Positions 37,669-46,162 of a stretch of DNA of 64,000 bases are shown one piece after another. A program made the translations under genes and the position numbers. The notes under the pieces are model-generated. The model was not told the DNA's origin. It saw only the letters and a program-made list of their open reading frames with translations, and made no database searches. Positions within the stretch are counted from its first letter, which is position 1. Each line of letters begins with the position of its first letter. This DNA comes from Rhodoferax potami (lineage in GTDB: Bacteria > Pseudomonadota > Gammaproteobacteria > Burkholderiales > Burkholderiaceae_C): NCBI RefSeq assembly GCF_032193765.1, contig NZ_JAVBIJ010000001.1, positions 682,001 to 746,000 on the forward strand, in the 5' to 3' direction.

Positions 37669-39639
37669 ATGGCTGTCAAACCCACCCCCGAATATTCCGA
37701 ATCGTCGATCCGCGTGCTCAAGGGCCTGGAGCCCGTCAAACAGCGCCCGGGCATGTACACCCGCACCGATAACCCGCTGCACATCATCCAGGAAGTGCTG
37801 GACAACGCTGCGGACGAAGCCTTGGCCGGCCACGGCAAAAAAATCAAAGTCACCCTGCACGCCGACGGCTCCGTTAGCGTGGAAGACGATGGCCGCGGTA
37901 TTCCGTTCGGCATGCACCCCGAAGAAAAAGCGCCGGTGATCGAGCTGGTGTTCACCCGCCTGCACGCGGGCGGCAAGTTCGACAAGGGAAAGGGCGGCGC
38001 TTACAGCTTCTCCGGTGGCTTGCACGGCGTGGGTGTGTCGGTGACCAATGCGCTGGGCAAGCGCCTGGAGGCCACCAGCTACCGTGAAGGCTCCGTCGCT
38101 CACCTGGTGTTTGAAGGTGGCGACGTGACCGAGGCCCTGCAGGTGCGCAAGGCCGGCGAAGGCGACCGCAAGCAGGGCACCAGCGTGCGCGTGTGGCCCG
38201 ACGCCAAGTACTTTGAATCCGCCGTTCTGCCCATGGGCGAGCTGACCCACCTGTTGCGCAGCAAAGCGGTGTTGATGCCCGGCGTGAGCGTCACGCTGGT
38301 GAACGAAAAAACCAAGGAAAGCCAGAACTGGCTCTACAAGGGCGGCCTGAAAGACTACTTGGGCCAGACCCTGAGCGCCGACCCCGTCATCCCCATGTTT
38401 GACGGTGAAGGCTTTGCCGATGGCAACAACGACACCTTTGCCGAAGGCGAGGGCGCGAGCTGGTGTGTGGCGTTTACCGAAGACGGCGCCCCAGTGCGCG
38501 AGAGCTATGTGAACCTGATCCCCACCAGCGCAGGCGGCACCCACGAGAGCGGCTTGCGCGATGGTTTGTTCCAGGCCGTCAAAAGCTTTATCGAATTCCA
38601 CAGCCTGCTGCCCAAGGGCGTGAAGCTCATGCCCGAAGACGTGTTTGCCCGCGCCAGCTATGTGCTGAGCGCCAAGGTGCTGGACCCGCAGTTCCAAGGC
38701 CAGATCAAGGAGCGGCTCAACTCGCGTGACGCGGTGCGCCTGGTGAGCAGCTTCGTACGCCCCGCGTTAGAGCTGTGGCTGAACCAGCATGTGGATTACG
38801 GCAAAAAGCTGGCAGAGCTGGCTATCAAAGCCGCCCAAACCCGCCAGAAGGCCGGCCAGAAGGTCGAAAAGCGCAAGAGCAGCGGCGTGGCCGTGCTGCC
38901 CGGCAAACTCACCGACTGCGAGAGCCGCGACATTGCCTATAACGAAGTGTTTCTGGTCGAGGGCGACTCCGCCGGCGGCAGCGCCAAGATGGGACGCGAC
39001 AAAGAAAACCAGGCCATCCTGCCCCTGCGCGGCAAAGTGCTCAACACCTGGGAGGTGGACCGCGATCGCCTGTTTGCCAACACCGAAATCCACGACATTT
39101 CGGTCGCCATCGGCGTAGACCCGCACGGCCCCAACGACACGCCAGACCTGAGCGGCCTGCGTTACGGCAAGGTTTGCATCTTGAGCGATGCGGACGTGGA
39201 CGGCTCGCACATCCAGGTGCTGCTGCTCACGCTGTTTTTCCGCCATTTCCCCAAGCTGATCGAGACCGGCCATGTGTATGTGGCTCGCCCCCCGCTGTTC
39301 CGGGTGGATGCGCCGGCCCGCGGCAAAAAGCCCGCCAGCAAGGCCTACGCGCTGGATGAAGGCGAACTCACTGCCATCCTCGACAAGCTGCGCAAAGAGG
39401 GTGTGCGTGAAGGCGCTTGGTCCATCAGCCGCTTCAAAGGCTTGGGCGAAATGAATGCCGAGCAGCTGTGGGACACCACGCTCAACCCCGACACACGCCG
39501 CCTGTTGCCGGTGATGCTGGGCGCTGTCAATTTCGGTGACACCGAGTCGCTGATCACCAAGCTCATGGGTAAAGGCGAAGCGGCCTCCCGCCGCGAGCTG
39601 ATGGAGCTGCATGGCGACTCGGTAGAGATCGACGTCTGA
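37669..39639 (+). CDS. parE: DNA topoisomerase IV subunit B
   Basis: 656 residues from ATG 37669. GHKL ATPase with VLDNAADEALAGHG, DDGRGIPFG and SGGLHGVGVSVTNAL; TOPRIM with EGDSAGGSAKMGRDKENQAILPLRG and DADVDGSHI. Length and the RGKVLNTWEVDRD segment are of the ParE type rather than GyrB. It unlinks daughter chromosomes with ParC, whose gene is separated from it here by a lytic transglycosylase gene. The stop overlaps that gene's start (TGATG). Confidence 0.95.
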   Translation: MAVKPTPEYSESSIRVLKGLEPVKQRPGMYTRTDNPLHIIQEVLDNAADEALAGHGKKIKVTLHADGSVSVEDDGRGIPFGMHPEEKAPVIELVFTRLHAGGKFDKGKGGAYSFSGGLHGVGVSVTNALGKRLEATSYREGSVAHLVFEGGDVTEALQVRKAGEGDRKQGTSVRVWPDAKYFESAVLPMGELTHLLRSKAVLMPGVSVTLVNEKTKESQNWLYKGGLKDYLGQTLSADPVIPMFDGEGFADGNNDTFAEGEGASWCVAFTEDGAPVRESYVNLIPTSAGGTHESGLRDGLFQAVKSFIEFHSLLPKGVKLMPEDVFARASYVLSAKVLDPQFQGQIKERLNSRDAVRLVSSFVRPALELWLNQHVDYGKKLAELAIKAAQTRQKAGQKVEKRKSSGVAVLPGKLTDCESRDIAYNEVFLVEGDSAGGSAKMGRDKENQAILPLRGKVLNTWEVDRDRLFANTEIHDISVAIGVDPHGPNDTPDLSGLRYGKVCILSDADVDGSHIQVLLLTLFFRHFPKLIETGHVYVARPPLFRVDAPARGKKPASKAYALDEGELTAILDKLRKEGVREGAWSISRFKGLGEMNAEQLWDTTLNPDTRRLLPVMLGAVNFGDTESLITKLMGKGEAASRRELMELHGDSVEIDV

Positions 39640-40565
39640 TGCATTTGCGTGCCGCTGTGTCCCGTTTTGCTATGAAAAATGTAGCTGCTTGCGCATTATT
39701 TATGTGCGCTACAGCCGCTTTTGATGCCAAAGCCGACGTGTGGGTCTATGTAGACCCGCAGGGGCAGTCGCACTTTTCAGCCGAGCAAACAGACGAGCGC
39801 TACACCCTGTTTTTCCGTGCCTCTATCCGTGGCCTGAAGGCAGGGGCCGACGCCACCGCACCGCAGGCGGCAGTACCCCAGACACCCGAGGTTTCGCCCG
39901 AGCTGTCGCCCAAGTTGGCGGCTTTTTTTGACAACTCCCCGCGCTACCGCAAAGCCCAGCCCTTGCTGCAAGAGGCCGCGCGCAAGTACCGGCTGGACTA
40001 CGAGCTGCTCAAGGCGCTGGTCACCACTGAGTCCGGCTTTGAGCCCACTGCGGTGTCACCCAAAGGCGCTATCGGGCTCATGCAGGTAATGCCGGATACG
40101 GCGCGCCGCTTCGGGGTGGATAGCGACCGCTGGATGTCGGTGGAGGCCAAGCTGGCCGACCCCAAAATCAACGTCGGCATCGGGGCGCGCTATTTGCGCC
40201 TGTTGCTCGACATGTTCCCCGGCCGCACCGATTTGGCCCTCGCCTCGTACAACGCAGGGGAGGGCGCGGTCCAGCGTGCCGGCAACAAAGTGCCCAATTA
40301 CAAAGAAACCCAGAACTACGTCGCCACCGTGACGGAGCTCTACGCCGCGCTCAAGCCCCCGGCCCCCGCCAAAGCGCCCACGCCGCAAGCGGCGGGCGGT
40401 AAGCCGGTGCTCAACCCCTATGGCGACGGCTATGTTCTGTCGGGCTCCCGCACCGCCTATGTGCTGACGCCCGGCACCATGCCCGGTGGCGCCGTCGGGC
40501 GCGGCAACATGATGACCCCGGCCTTGCCCGCGGCCCTTGAAGAATCCCGGATTGCAGTGGACTGA
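39639..40565 (+). CDS. lytic transglycosylase (SLT domain)
   Basis: 308 residues from the ATG overlapping the parE stop, or 297 from ATG 39672. The signal peptide is AMKNVAACALFMCATAAFDAKA, and most of it is encoded by a family 1 repeat. A short DUF4124-like segment (DVWVYVDPQGQSHFSAEQTD) follows. The SLT domain has the catalytic Glu in VTTESGFEPTAVSPKGAIG, LMQVMPDTARRFG and LASYNAGEGAVQ. It cleaves glycan strands in the periplasm. Placement between parE and parC in the same direction suggests coexpression of chromosome decatenation and wall remodelling genes. Confidence 0.9.
   Translation: MHLRAAVSRFAMKNVAACALFMCATAAFDAKADVWVYVDPQGQSHFSAEQTDERYTLFFRASIRGLKAGADATAPQAAVPQTPEVSPELSPKLAAFFDNSPRYRKAQPLLQEAARKYRLDYELLKALVTTESGFEPTAVSPKGAIGLMQVMPDTARRFGVDSDRWMSVEAKLADPKINVGIGARYLRLLLDMFPGRTDLALASYNAGEGAVQRAGNKVPNYKETQNYVATVTELYAALKPPAPAKAPTPQAAGGKPVLNPYGDGYVLSGSRTAYVLTPGTMPGGAVGRGNMMTPALPAALEESRIAVD
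39665..39724 (+). repeat. dispersed repeat family 1, in-frame copy forming a signal peptide (C)
   Basis: TTTTGCTATGAAAAATGTAG, then CTGCTTGCGCATTATTTATG, then TGCGCTACAGCCGCTTTTGA follows the family order. It is read in the same frame as the amiC and acnA copies (AMKNVAACALFMCATAAFD) and supplies a start codon, positive residue and hydrophobic core of a signal peptide. Confidence 0.8.
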
Positions 40566-40576
40566 ACTGAAGAAAC

Positions 40577-42982
40577 ATGACTGACCAAACCACGCTCGAT
40601 TTGATCCCCGAACCCCTTGAACCGGCAGGCCCCGTGCCTCCCGGTGAAGATGGCGAACTGAACCTCGCCACTTACGCCCAGCGCGCTTACCTCGAGTACG
40701 CGCTCTCGGTCGTCAAGGGCCGCGCTTTGCCCGACGTGTGCGATGGCCTCAAGCCGGTGCAGCGCCGCATTTTGTACAGCATGGGCCGCATGGGCCTGGG
40801 CTTTGGCGGTGCCAACGGCAATGCCGGTGCCAAACCGGTCAAGAGCGCCCGTGTGGTGGGTGATGTGCTGGGCCGCTTTCACCCGCACGGCGACCAGTCG
40901 GCCTACGACGCCTTGGTGCGCATGGCGCAAGACTTTTCGCAGCGCTACCCGCTGGTAGATGGCCAAGGCAACTTCGGCTCCCGGGACGGCGACGGTGCCG
41001 CTGCCATGCGCTACACCGAAGCCCGTTTGGCCAAAATCACCACGCTGCTGCTCGACGAAATCGACCAGGGCACAGTGGACTTTCAGCCCAACTACGACGG
41101 CTCGACCGAAGAGCCCCGCCAGCTGCCTGCGCGCCTGCCGTTCAGCCTGCTCAATGGCGCTAGCGGCATTGCCGTGGGCCTGGCCACCGAAATCCCAAGC
41201 CACAACCTGCGCGAAGTGGCCGACGCATGCGTCGCGCTCATCAAGAACGACAAGCTCTCCGACGATGAGCTGTTCACCCTGATCCCCGGCCCGGATTTCC
41301 CCGGTGGTGGCCAGATCATCAGCAGCGCCAGCGACATTGCCGATGCCTACCGCAGCGGCCGCGGCAGCCTCAAGGTGCGCGCCCGCTGGAAGATTGAAGA
41401 CCTGGCCCGCGGCCAATGGCAGCTGGTGGTCACCGAGCTGCCGCCCGGTGTGAGCAGCCAGCGTGTGTTGGAAGAGATTGAAGAACTCACTAACCCCAAG
41501 GTCAAGGCCGGCAAAAAAGCCCTGAGCCAAGACCAAACCCAGCTCAAGGCCAGCATCTTGAGCGTGTTGGATGTGGTGCGCGATGAATCCAACAAAGATG
41601 CGATGGTGCGCCTGGTGTTCGAGCCCAAGAGTCGCACAGTCGAGCAGCAGGAGCTGATCACCGCACTGCTGGCCCACACCAGCCTGGAAACCTCGTCGCC
41701 TATCAACCTCACCATGGTGGGGCTGGATGGCAAGCCGGTTCAAAAGTCACTGCGCCAAATGCTCAACGAGTGGATCAGCTTCCGCCAGACCACGATTGAA
41801 AAGCGCAGCCGCCACCGCTTGGGCAAGGTGCTGGACCGCATCCACATCCTTGAGGGTCGTCAGACGGTGTTGCTCAACATCGATGAGGTGATTGCCATCA
41901 TCCGCAACAGCGACGAGCCCAAGGCCGCGCTGATTGCCCGCTTCAACTTGAGCGACCGCCAGGCTGAAGACATTCTTGAAATCCGCCTGCGCCAATTGGC
42001 GCGGCTGGAGGCCATCAAGATCGAGCAAGAGCTCTCCGAGCTCCGCACCGAGCAAGGCAAGCTGGAAGAAATTCTGGGTAGCCCCGCTGCGCTGCGACGC
42101 CTGATGATCAAAGAGATTGAGGCGGACGCCAAAGTGTTTGCCGACGCGCGCCGCACGCTCATCCAGGCCGAGAAAAAGGCTGTGGCTGAGGTGAAGGTAG
42201 TGGACGAGCCGGTAACGGTGGTGGTGTCTGAAAAAGGCTGGGTGCGCGCCCGCACCGGCCATGGGCACGAGGCGTCTACCTTCGCCTTTAAGGCGGGTGA
42301 CGGCCTGTACGGCACCTTCGAGTGCCGCACGGTGGATACGCTGCTGGTGTTCGGCTCCAACGGTCGCATCTACACCGTGCCAGTGTCAGCGCTGCCCGGC
42401 GGGCGGGGCGATGGCCAGCCGGTCACCACGCTGCTGGAGCTGGAAAGCGGCACACAAATTTTGTATTACTTCGCCGGCCCGGCCAGCGCACAGTTGCTGC
42501 TGTCTGGCAGCGGCGGCTACGGCTTTATTGCCAGCGTCGAGAACATGACCTCCCGCCAAAAGGCCGGCAAGGCCTTTGTGGGCGTGGGCGAGGGCGAGAC
42601 CCTGTGTGCGCCGTCTGTGGTGTCGGGTGCGCAAGGCAAGGTCACCGTGGCGGGCACCCCCGCGACGGTGGTTGCGCCTGCTACCCACGTGGCCTGCGCG
42701 TCCACCGGCGGGCGCATCCTGACCTTTGAGATCACCGAACTCAAGACCATGACCAACGGTGGTCGCGGCTTGATGCTGATCGACCTGGAAGACAAAGACA
42801 CCCTGGCCGGCGCTGCCGCCTACACACGCAGCATCCGCATCGACGGCATAGGCCGCGGCGGAAAAGAGCGCGACGAAACCCTTGAAATCCGCAGCCTCAA
42901 CAACGCCCGCGCAGCCCGTGGGCGCAAGGGCAAAGCGGCGGACTTGGGTTTCAAGCCAAACCGGATTACGCGGGTGGAGTGA
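40577..42982 (+). CDS. parC: DNA topoisomerase IV subunit A
   Basis: 801 residues. Starts the breakage-reunion core at [20 protein letters not shown]. The catalytic Tyr is in [11 protein letters not shown]. The quinolone-determining region reads [13 protein letters not shown], with Gln where E. coli ParC has Ser80 and Asp where it has Glu84; I believe this is normal for Burkholderiales and not a resistance mutation. The C-terminal half has the beta-pinwheel. Pairs with ParE. Confidence 0.95.
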   Translation: MTDQTTLDLIPEPLEPAGPVPPGEDGELNLATYAQRAYLEYALSVVKGRALPDVCDGLKPVQRRILYSMGRMGLGFGGANGNAGAKPVKSARVVGDVLGRFHPHGDQSAYDALVRMAQDFSQRYPLVDGQGNFGSRDGDGAAAMRYTEARLAKITTLLLDEIDQGTVDFQPNYDGSTEEPRQLPARLPFSLLNGASGIAVGLATEIPSHNLREVADACVALIKNDKLSDDELFTLIPGPDFPGGGQIISSASDIADAYRSGRGSLKVRARWKIEDLARGQWQLVVTELPPGVSSQRVLEEIEELTNPKVKAGKKALSQDQTQLKASILSVLDVVRDESNKDAMVRLVFEPKSRTVEQQELITALLAHTSLETSSPINLTMVGLDGKPVQKSLRQMLNEWISFRQTTIEKRSRHRLGKVLDRIHILEGRQTVLLNIDEVIAIIRNSDEPKAALIARFNLSDRQAEDILEIRLRQLARLEAIKIEQELSELRTEQGKLEEILGSPAALRRLMIKEIEADAKVFADARRTLIQAEKKAVAEVKVVDEPVTVVVSEKGWVRARTGHGHEASTFAFKAGDGLYGTFECRTVDTLLVFGSNGRIYTVPVSALPGGRGDGQPVTTLLELESGTQILYYFAGPASAQLLLSGSGGYGFIASVENMTSRQKAGKAFVGVGEGETLCAPSVVSGAQGKVTVAGTPATVVAPATHVACASTGGRILTFEITELKTMTNGGRGLMLIDLEDKDTLAGAAAYTRSIRIDGIGRGGKERDETLEIRSLNNARAARGRKGKAADLGFKPNRITRVE

Positions 42983-43098
42983 TGAGGGAAGTAGCCGGGA
43001 AGGCCGGCTGCTTTGCAGCGAAAGCGGTCAGACAAGAGTAAGGCCTGACAGGCTATAGTGACCAGTGCCTACCTATTGCTTTTTCGGTTGACTTCTAA

Positions 43099-43923
43099 AT
43101 GAAACTCCTCCGCATTTCAGACCTCAGTTGCGCAGATGTGCGCGCAATTTGGGAACTTGTCGCCAATCCAGAAATGCAAATGACTGGCACTGTCGCGTGG
43201 TCTTTCGAAGGCAACGGCATTCGCACCCGGACAACGTTCATTCAGGCTTTTCGTGATCTTGGCCTCACGTTTACTGAGCTTCCAAACCTGCTAAAAACGG
43301 GTGAGCGTACATGTGACCTCACCGGATACCTTGATCCGTTCTATGAGATGTACGTGATCCGCGAGTCTAATCACGCACGCCTAGCGGAGTTCGCTGCCTC
43401 GACACGGCGGCCTTTGATCAATGCGATGTCAAGTGAAGCGCACCCTTGCGAGGTGCTAACCGATGCGTACTATGTTGAAACAAAGTTGCGACCTCTGGAG
43501 GGGGCACGAGTATGCCTCTGGGGTCCGCCGACCAATGTTTTACGTTCTTGGCACGAACTTGCAGGGGTACTTGGCTTCACTGTGATCCACGTCTGCGACG
43601 CTCAATTCCATGAGCCTACGGCGAACGTACTTTTTGTAGCTTCTTTTCCGACAGAAATCGACATCGTCATAACCGACTCTTGGCCAACCGGAGTTGAAGA
43701 CGTAGCTTGGTCTCTAAGCGAAGAGCATCTTGCTCACATGGGCTACCCAAGGTTAATGCCCACGCCACCGTTTTCAATCGGGCGTGAACTGGCGTTCGAC
43801 CCACTTAGCTATTCGGGCTTTGTGGGCTACCAGCAGAAGGAACTACTACTGCCAGTTCAAAAGGCAATCATGAGCTATGTGTCAGATAGTCGGTCCGTTC
43901 GACTCCTCGCTGAAGTTCGGTAA
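43099..43923 (+). CDS. aspartate/ornithine carbamoyltransferase superfamily protein, atypical
   Basis: 274 residues. The order of motifs is that of the carbamoyltransferase fold: a modified phosphate-binding segment NGIRTRTTFIQAFRDLG (usual family pattern S-T-R-T-R), then SSEAHPCEVLTDAYYV (HPCQ-like, with Glu for Gln) and LWGPPTNVLRSWHELAG. The end LPVQKAIMSYV is as expected. It is shorter than typical ornithine (about 310) or aspartate enzymes and lacks clear amino acid binding motifs, so the second substrate is unknown. The gene is isolated, with lower GC and different codon use from parC; horizontal gain is likely. No adjacent arginine or pyrimidine genes. Confidence 0.7.
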   Translation: MKLLRISDLSCADVRAIWELVANPEMQMTGTVAWSFEGNGIRTRTTFIQAFRDLGLTFTELPNLLKTGERTCDLTGYLDPFYEMYVIRESNHARLAEFAASTRRPLINAMSSEAHPCEVLTDAYYVETKLRPLEGARVCLWGPPTNVLRSWHELAGVLGFTVIHVCDAQFHEPTANVLFVASFPTEIDIVITDSWPTGVEDVAWSLSEEHLAHMGYPRLMPTPPFSIGRELAFDPLSYSGFVGYQQKELLLPVQKAIMSYVSDSRSVRLLAEVR

Positions 43924-44064
43924 GCAGCAGTGACAGCGCATTTGCAATGCTGAGCGAGGAGACCGAGGCACCGAATTGATAGTCTGCAACGACAGGAATC
44001 GGCAAAGTTCAATGACCGGAATCAGCCTAAACCCGACATCCTTGCCTCCCACAACTTGCTCCCA

Positions 44065-44113
44065 AATCAATAGCTACTAGCGCACATTCCACCTGCGCTA
44101 GAGACCAATTTCA
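44065..44113 (+). repeat. dispersed repeat family 1, intergenic copy (D)
   Basis: AATCAATAGCTACTAGCGCA, then CATTCCACCTGCGCTAGAGA, then CCAATTTCATT; sits immediately after the DUF3617-like gene stop, in the 190-bp gap after the carbamoyltransferase-like gene, which otherwise shows nothing. Confidence 0.8.
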
Positions 44114-44566
44114 TTAAGAGCAGACCCCCACCATCCGCCCCGTCCACTTGCCGTAAAGCTTGACGGGGACTGCCTGGCCGCCGGCGGCGGGCGGCATCAT
44201 GATGGTGCTGGTGGAGACCAGGTCGATGTCGTAACTGCGGTTGTCGTAGCGGCCGTCCACTTTCATCTGCACTTGGGTTTCGGTGGCGCAGCTGATGGTG
44301 CCGCTGATCTTGCCCATGCTCACGGTCAGGCTCTGTACCGAGCATTGCGCCGCTGCAATCTGGCGGCGTGCGTTGCTTTCCCAGTCGGTCGCGTCTTCCT
44401 TGGTCAGGCAGCCACGTTTGTCGCTCATGGTGCGCCAGTTGGTGCGATCCACTGACAGCTTGGTGACACCCACCCACATGCCGGGGTCGGGGCGAATGTT
44501 GTCGCCGGCTTGGGCAAGGGTGCTTAGCAGGAGCAGGGCAAGGGCGGTGGGGGCAATGTGTGTCAT
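44114..44566 (-). CDS. DUF3617-like periplasmic protein
   Basis: 150 residues from ATG 44566. MTHIAPTALALLLLSTLAQA is a signal peptide. The mature part (PDPGMWVGVTKLSVDRTNWR, then RGCLTKEDATDWES, then a central Cys, VQMKVDGRYDNRSYDIDLV and a terminal Cys) matches the pattern of DUF3617 proteins: a lipocalin-like beta-structure with conserved cysteines. Function unknown. A hairpin terminator lies directly upstream on the same strand, so expression may need its own promoter or involve attenuation. Confidence 0.7.
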   Translation of the reverse strand: MTHIAPTALALLLLSTLAQAGDNIRPDPGMWVGVTKLSVDRTNWRTMSDKRGCLTKEDATDWESNARRQIAAAQCSVQSLTVSMGKISGTISCATETQVQMKVDGRYDNRSYDIDLVSTSTIMMPPAAGGQAVPVKLYGKWTGRMVGVCS

Positions 44567-44583
44567 GCGTGCAAGGGCTTCCG

Positions 44584-44620
44584 GCAAAAAGAAAGCCCGC
44601 AGTTTATGGACTGCGGGCTT
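44584..44620 (-). terminator. strong terminator at the end of the RND efflux operon (or attenuator)
   Basis: AAGCCCGCAGT (44593-44603), loop TTATGG, ACTGCGGGCTT (44610-44620): an 11-bp perfect stem. On the leftward transcript it is followed by TTTCTTTTTG. It lies 27 bases before the DUF3617-like start. Confidence 0.85.
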
Positions 44621-44663
44621 GGGTGCCTATCCCCCAAACGGGTGATTTACGCTTGCTCACAAG

Positions 44664-44719
44664 TGCTCCTGATTTAGGAGCTACTCGCGCATATTCCACG
44701 GGCGCTAGCGCCAATTTTT
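44664..44719 (+). repeat. dispersed repeat family 1, intergenic copy (E)
   Basis: TGCTCCTGATTTAGGAGCTA, then CTCGCGCATATTCCACGGGC, then GCTAGCGCCAATTTTT. The cleanest copy of the core: GCTACTCGCGC and GGGCGCTAGC form an imperfect inverted repeat around ATATTCCAC. It is just after the outer-membrane channel gene stop. Confidence 0.85.
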
Positions 44720-44722
44720 GCT

Positions 44723-46162
44723 TTAAGGCTGGGCTGCTTTTTGAGTGTCGGCAGCTTCAGTCCATCCACCACCCAGCACCTTGTACAAGGTCACCAGGTT
44801 CTGCAGTTGCTGAGTTTGCACCTGCACTTGTGCCTGTTGGGCTGCGAATAGCGAGCGCTGCGCCTCCAGCACCTCAAACGAACTTGCCGCACCGGCTTTG
44901 AAGCGCAGGTCGGTCAGTTGCATGGTGGTCTGGGTGGCGTTGAGCTGCGCGGTCTGGGCTTGCAGTTGCTCGCCCAGGGTGGCGCGGCCGGCCAATGCAT
45001 CGGCCACTTCCTTGAAGCCACTCTGAATGGCTTTTTCGTACTGGGCGATGGCGATGTCCTTGTTCACTTTAGCGGTCTCGAGGTTGGCCCTGTTGCGGCC
45101 CGCATCAAAGATGGGCATCAGCAGCTGGGGCACAAAGGTCCAGGCGCTGGTGCCGTTGCTGAACAAGGTGTCCAGGTCGCTGCTGGCCACGCCGGCGCTG
45201 GCAGTGAGCGTGATGCGCGGAAAGAACGCTGCGCGGGCAGCACCGATGTTGGCGTTCAGCGCGAGCAGGTTTTGCTCGGCCTGTCGCACATCGGGGCGGC
45301 GCACCAGCAACTCCGACGGCACACCGGCTGGCAGGTCGCTCAAGAAGCCTTGCTCCGCCAAGCCCAAGCCTGCAGGCAGGTCGGCCGGCAAGGGCTGGCC
45401 CACCAGCAAGACCAGGGCGCTCTCGTCGGTGGCGCGCTGGCGGGTTTGCTGGGCCAGCGACACTTTGGCAGCTTCCAGCAGGCTCTGCGCGGTGCTCAGG
45501 TCCAGCTTGGAGGCGGCTTCGTTGTCGTATTTCAGCTGCATCAGGCGCAGGCTCTCTTGCCGCGTCTTGAGCGTCTCGCGGGTCACGCGCAGCAGCTCGT
45601 CGTTGGCCAAGAGCGTGAGATAGGTGTTGGCTACCGACGCAATCAGGCTGATCTGCACCGTCTTGCGGGCTTCTTCGGTGGCCAGCAGTTGCGACTGGGC
45701 CGCTTGGCTCAGGGCGCGCACCCGGCCAAAAAAGTCCAGCTCATAGGCGGTCACGCTCAGGCCCGCGGTGTAGCTGCTGCTGATGGCGCCGCTGGCAACT
45801 GGGCCGCGGCTGCCGTTGATGCCGGCATTCACCGTGGGCAGCTGGTCGGCGCGCGCCACTTGCAGCTTGGCGCGGGTGGCGTCAATGTTGAGGGCCGCTA
45901 CGCGCAGGTCGCGGTTGTTCTCCAAAGATAGCTCAATCAGGCGCTTGAGGCGCGCGTCTTTGAAAAAGCTTTGCCACTCAATGTCTGCCGCGGCCTTGGC
46001 GCTCGCAGCGGGTGTGCTGGTTGCGGCCACGTGCGGGAAGGCGGGCGCCACCGGCGCCGCCGGGCGGCTGAAGGTGGGGATAAAGCTGCAGCCAGCCAGC
46101 CACAGGGCCGCCGACAGGGTGGCCAAGCGCAGGGCAGGGCGCGCAAAAGTGTGCTTACTCAT
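44723..46162 (-). CDS. RND efflux outer-membrane channel lipoprotein (NodT/OprM family)
   Basis: 479 residues from ATG 46162, which overlaps the pump gene end by 8 bp. The signal ends in a lipobox (ALWLAGCSF). Two TolC-like repeats follow; typical segments are WQSFFKDARLKRLIELSLENN, YELDFFGRVR and RRPDVRQAEQNLLALNANIGAARAAFFP. Forms the outer-membrane exit duct for the adjacent pump. Last gene of the three-gene operon. Confidence 0.94.
   Translation of the reverse strand: MSKHTFARPALRLATLSAALWLAGCSFIPTFSRPAAPVAPAFPHVAATSTPAASAKAAADIEWQSFFKDARLKRLIELSLENNRDLRVAALNIDATRAKLQVARADQLPTVNAGINGSRGPVASGAISSSYTAGLSVTAYELDFFGRVRALSQAAQSQLLATEEARKTVQISLIASVANTYLTLLANDELLRVTRETLKTRQESLRLMQLKYDNEAASKLDLSTAQSLLEAAKVSLAQQTRQRATDESALVLLVGQPLPADLPAGLGLAEQGFLSDLPAGVPSELLVRRPDVRQAEQNLLALNANIGAARAAFFPRITLTASAGVASSDLDTLFSNGTSAWTFVPQLLMPIFDAGRNRANLETAKVNKDIAIAQYEKAIQSGFKEVADALAGRATLGEQLQAQTAQLNATQTTMQLTDLRFKAGAASSFEVLEAQRSLFAAQQAQVQVQTQQLQNLVTLYKVLGGGWTEAADTQKAAQP

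Noticed and set aside
38821..38850. GCTATCAAAGCCGCC in parE as a repeat copy
   Set aside because: It codes for the conserved ELAIKAAQ segment of ParE and lacks the core GCTGCTCGCGCA and GCGCTAG blocks.
40870..40920. Quinolone resistance change in ParC (Gln at the Ser80 place)
   Set aside because: I believe [12 protein letters not shown] sequence is normal in Burkholderiales ParC, so no acquired resistance can be claimed.
42993..43009. AGCCGG-GAAGG-CCGGCT hairpin after parC as a terminator
   Set aside because: Short stem with no T-run on either strand; not enough to call a terminator.
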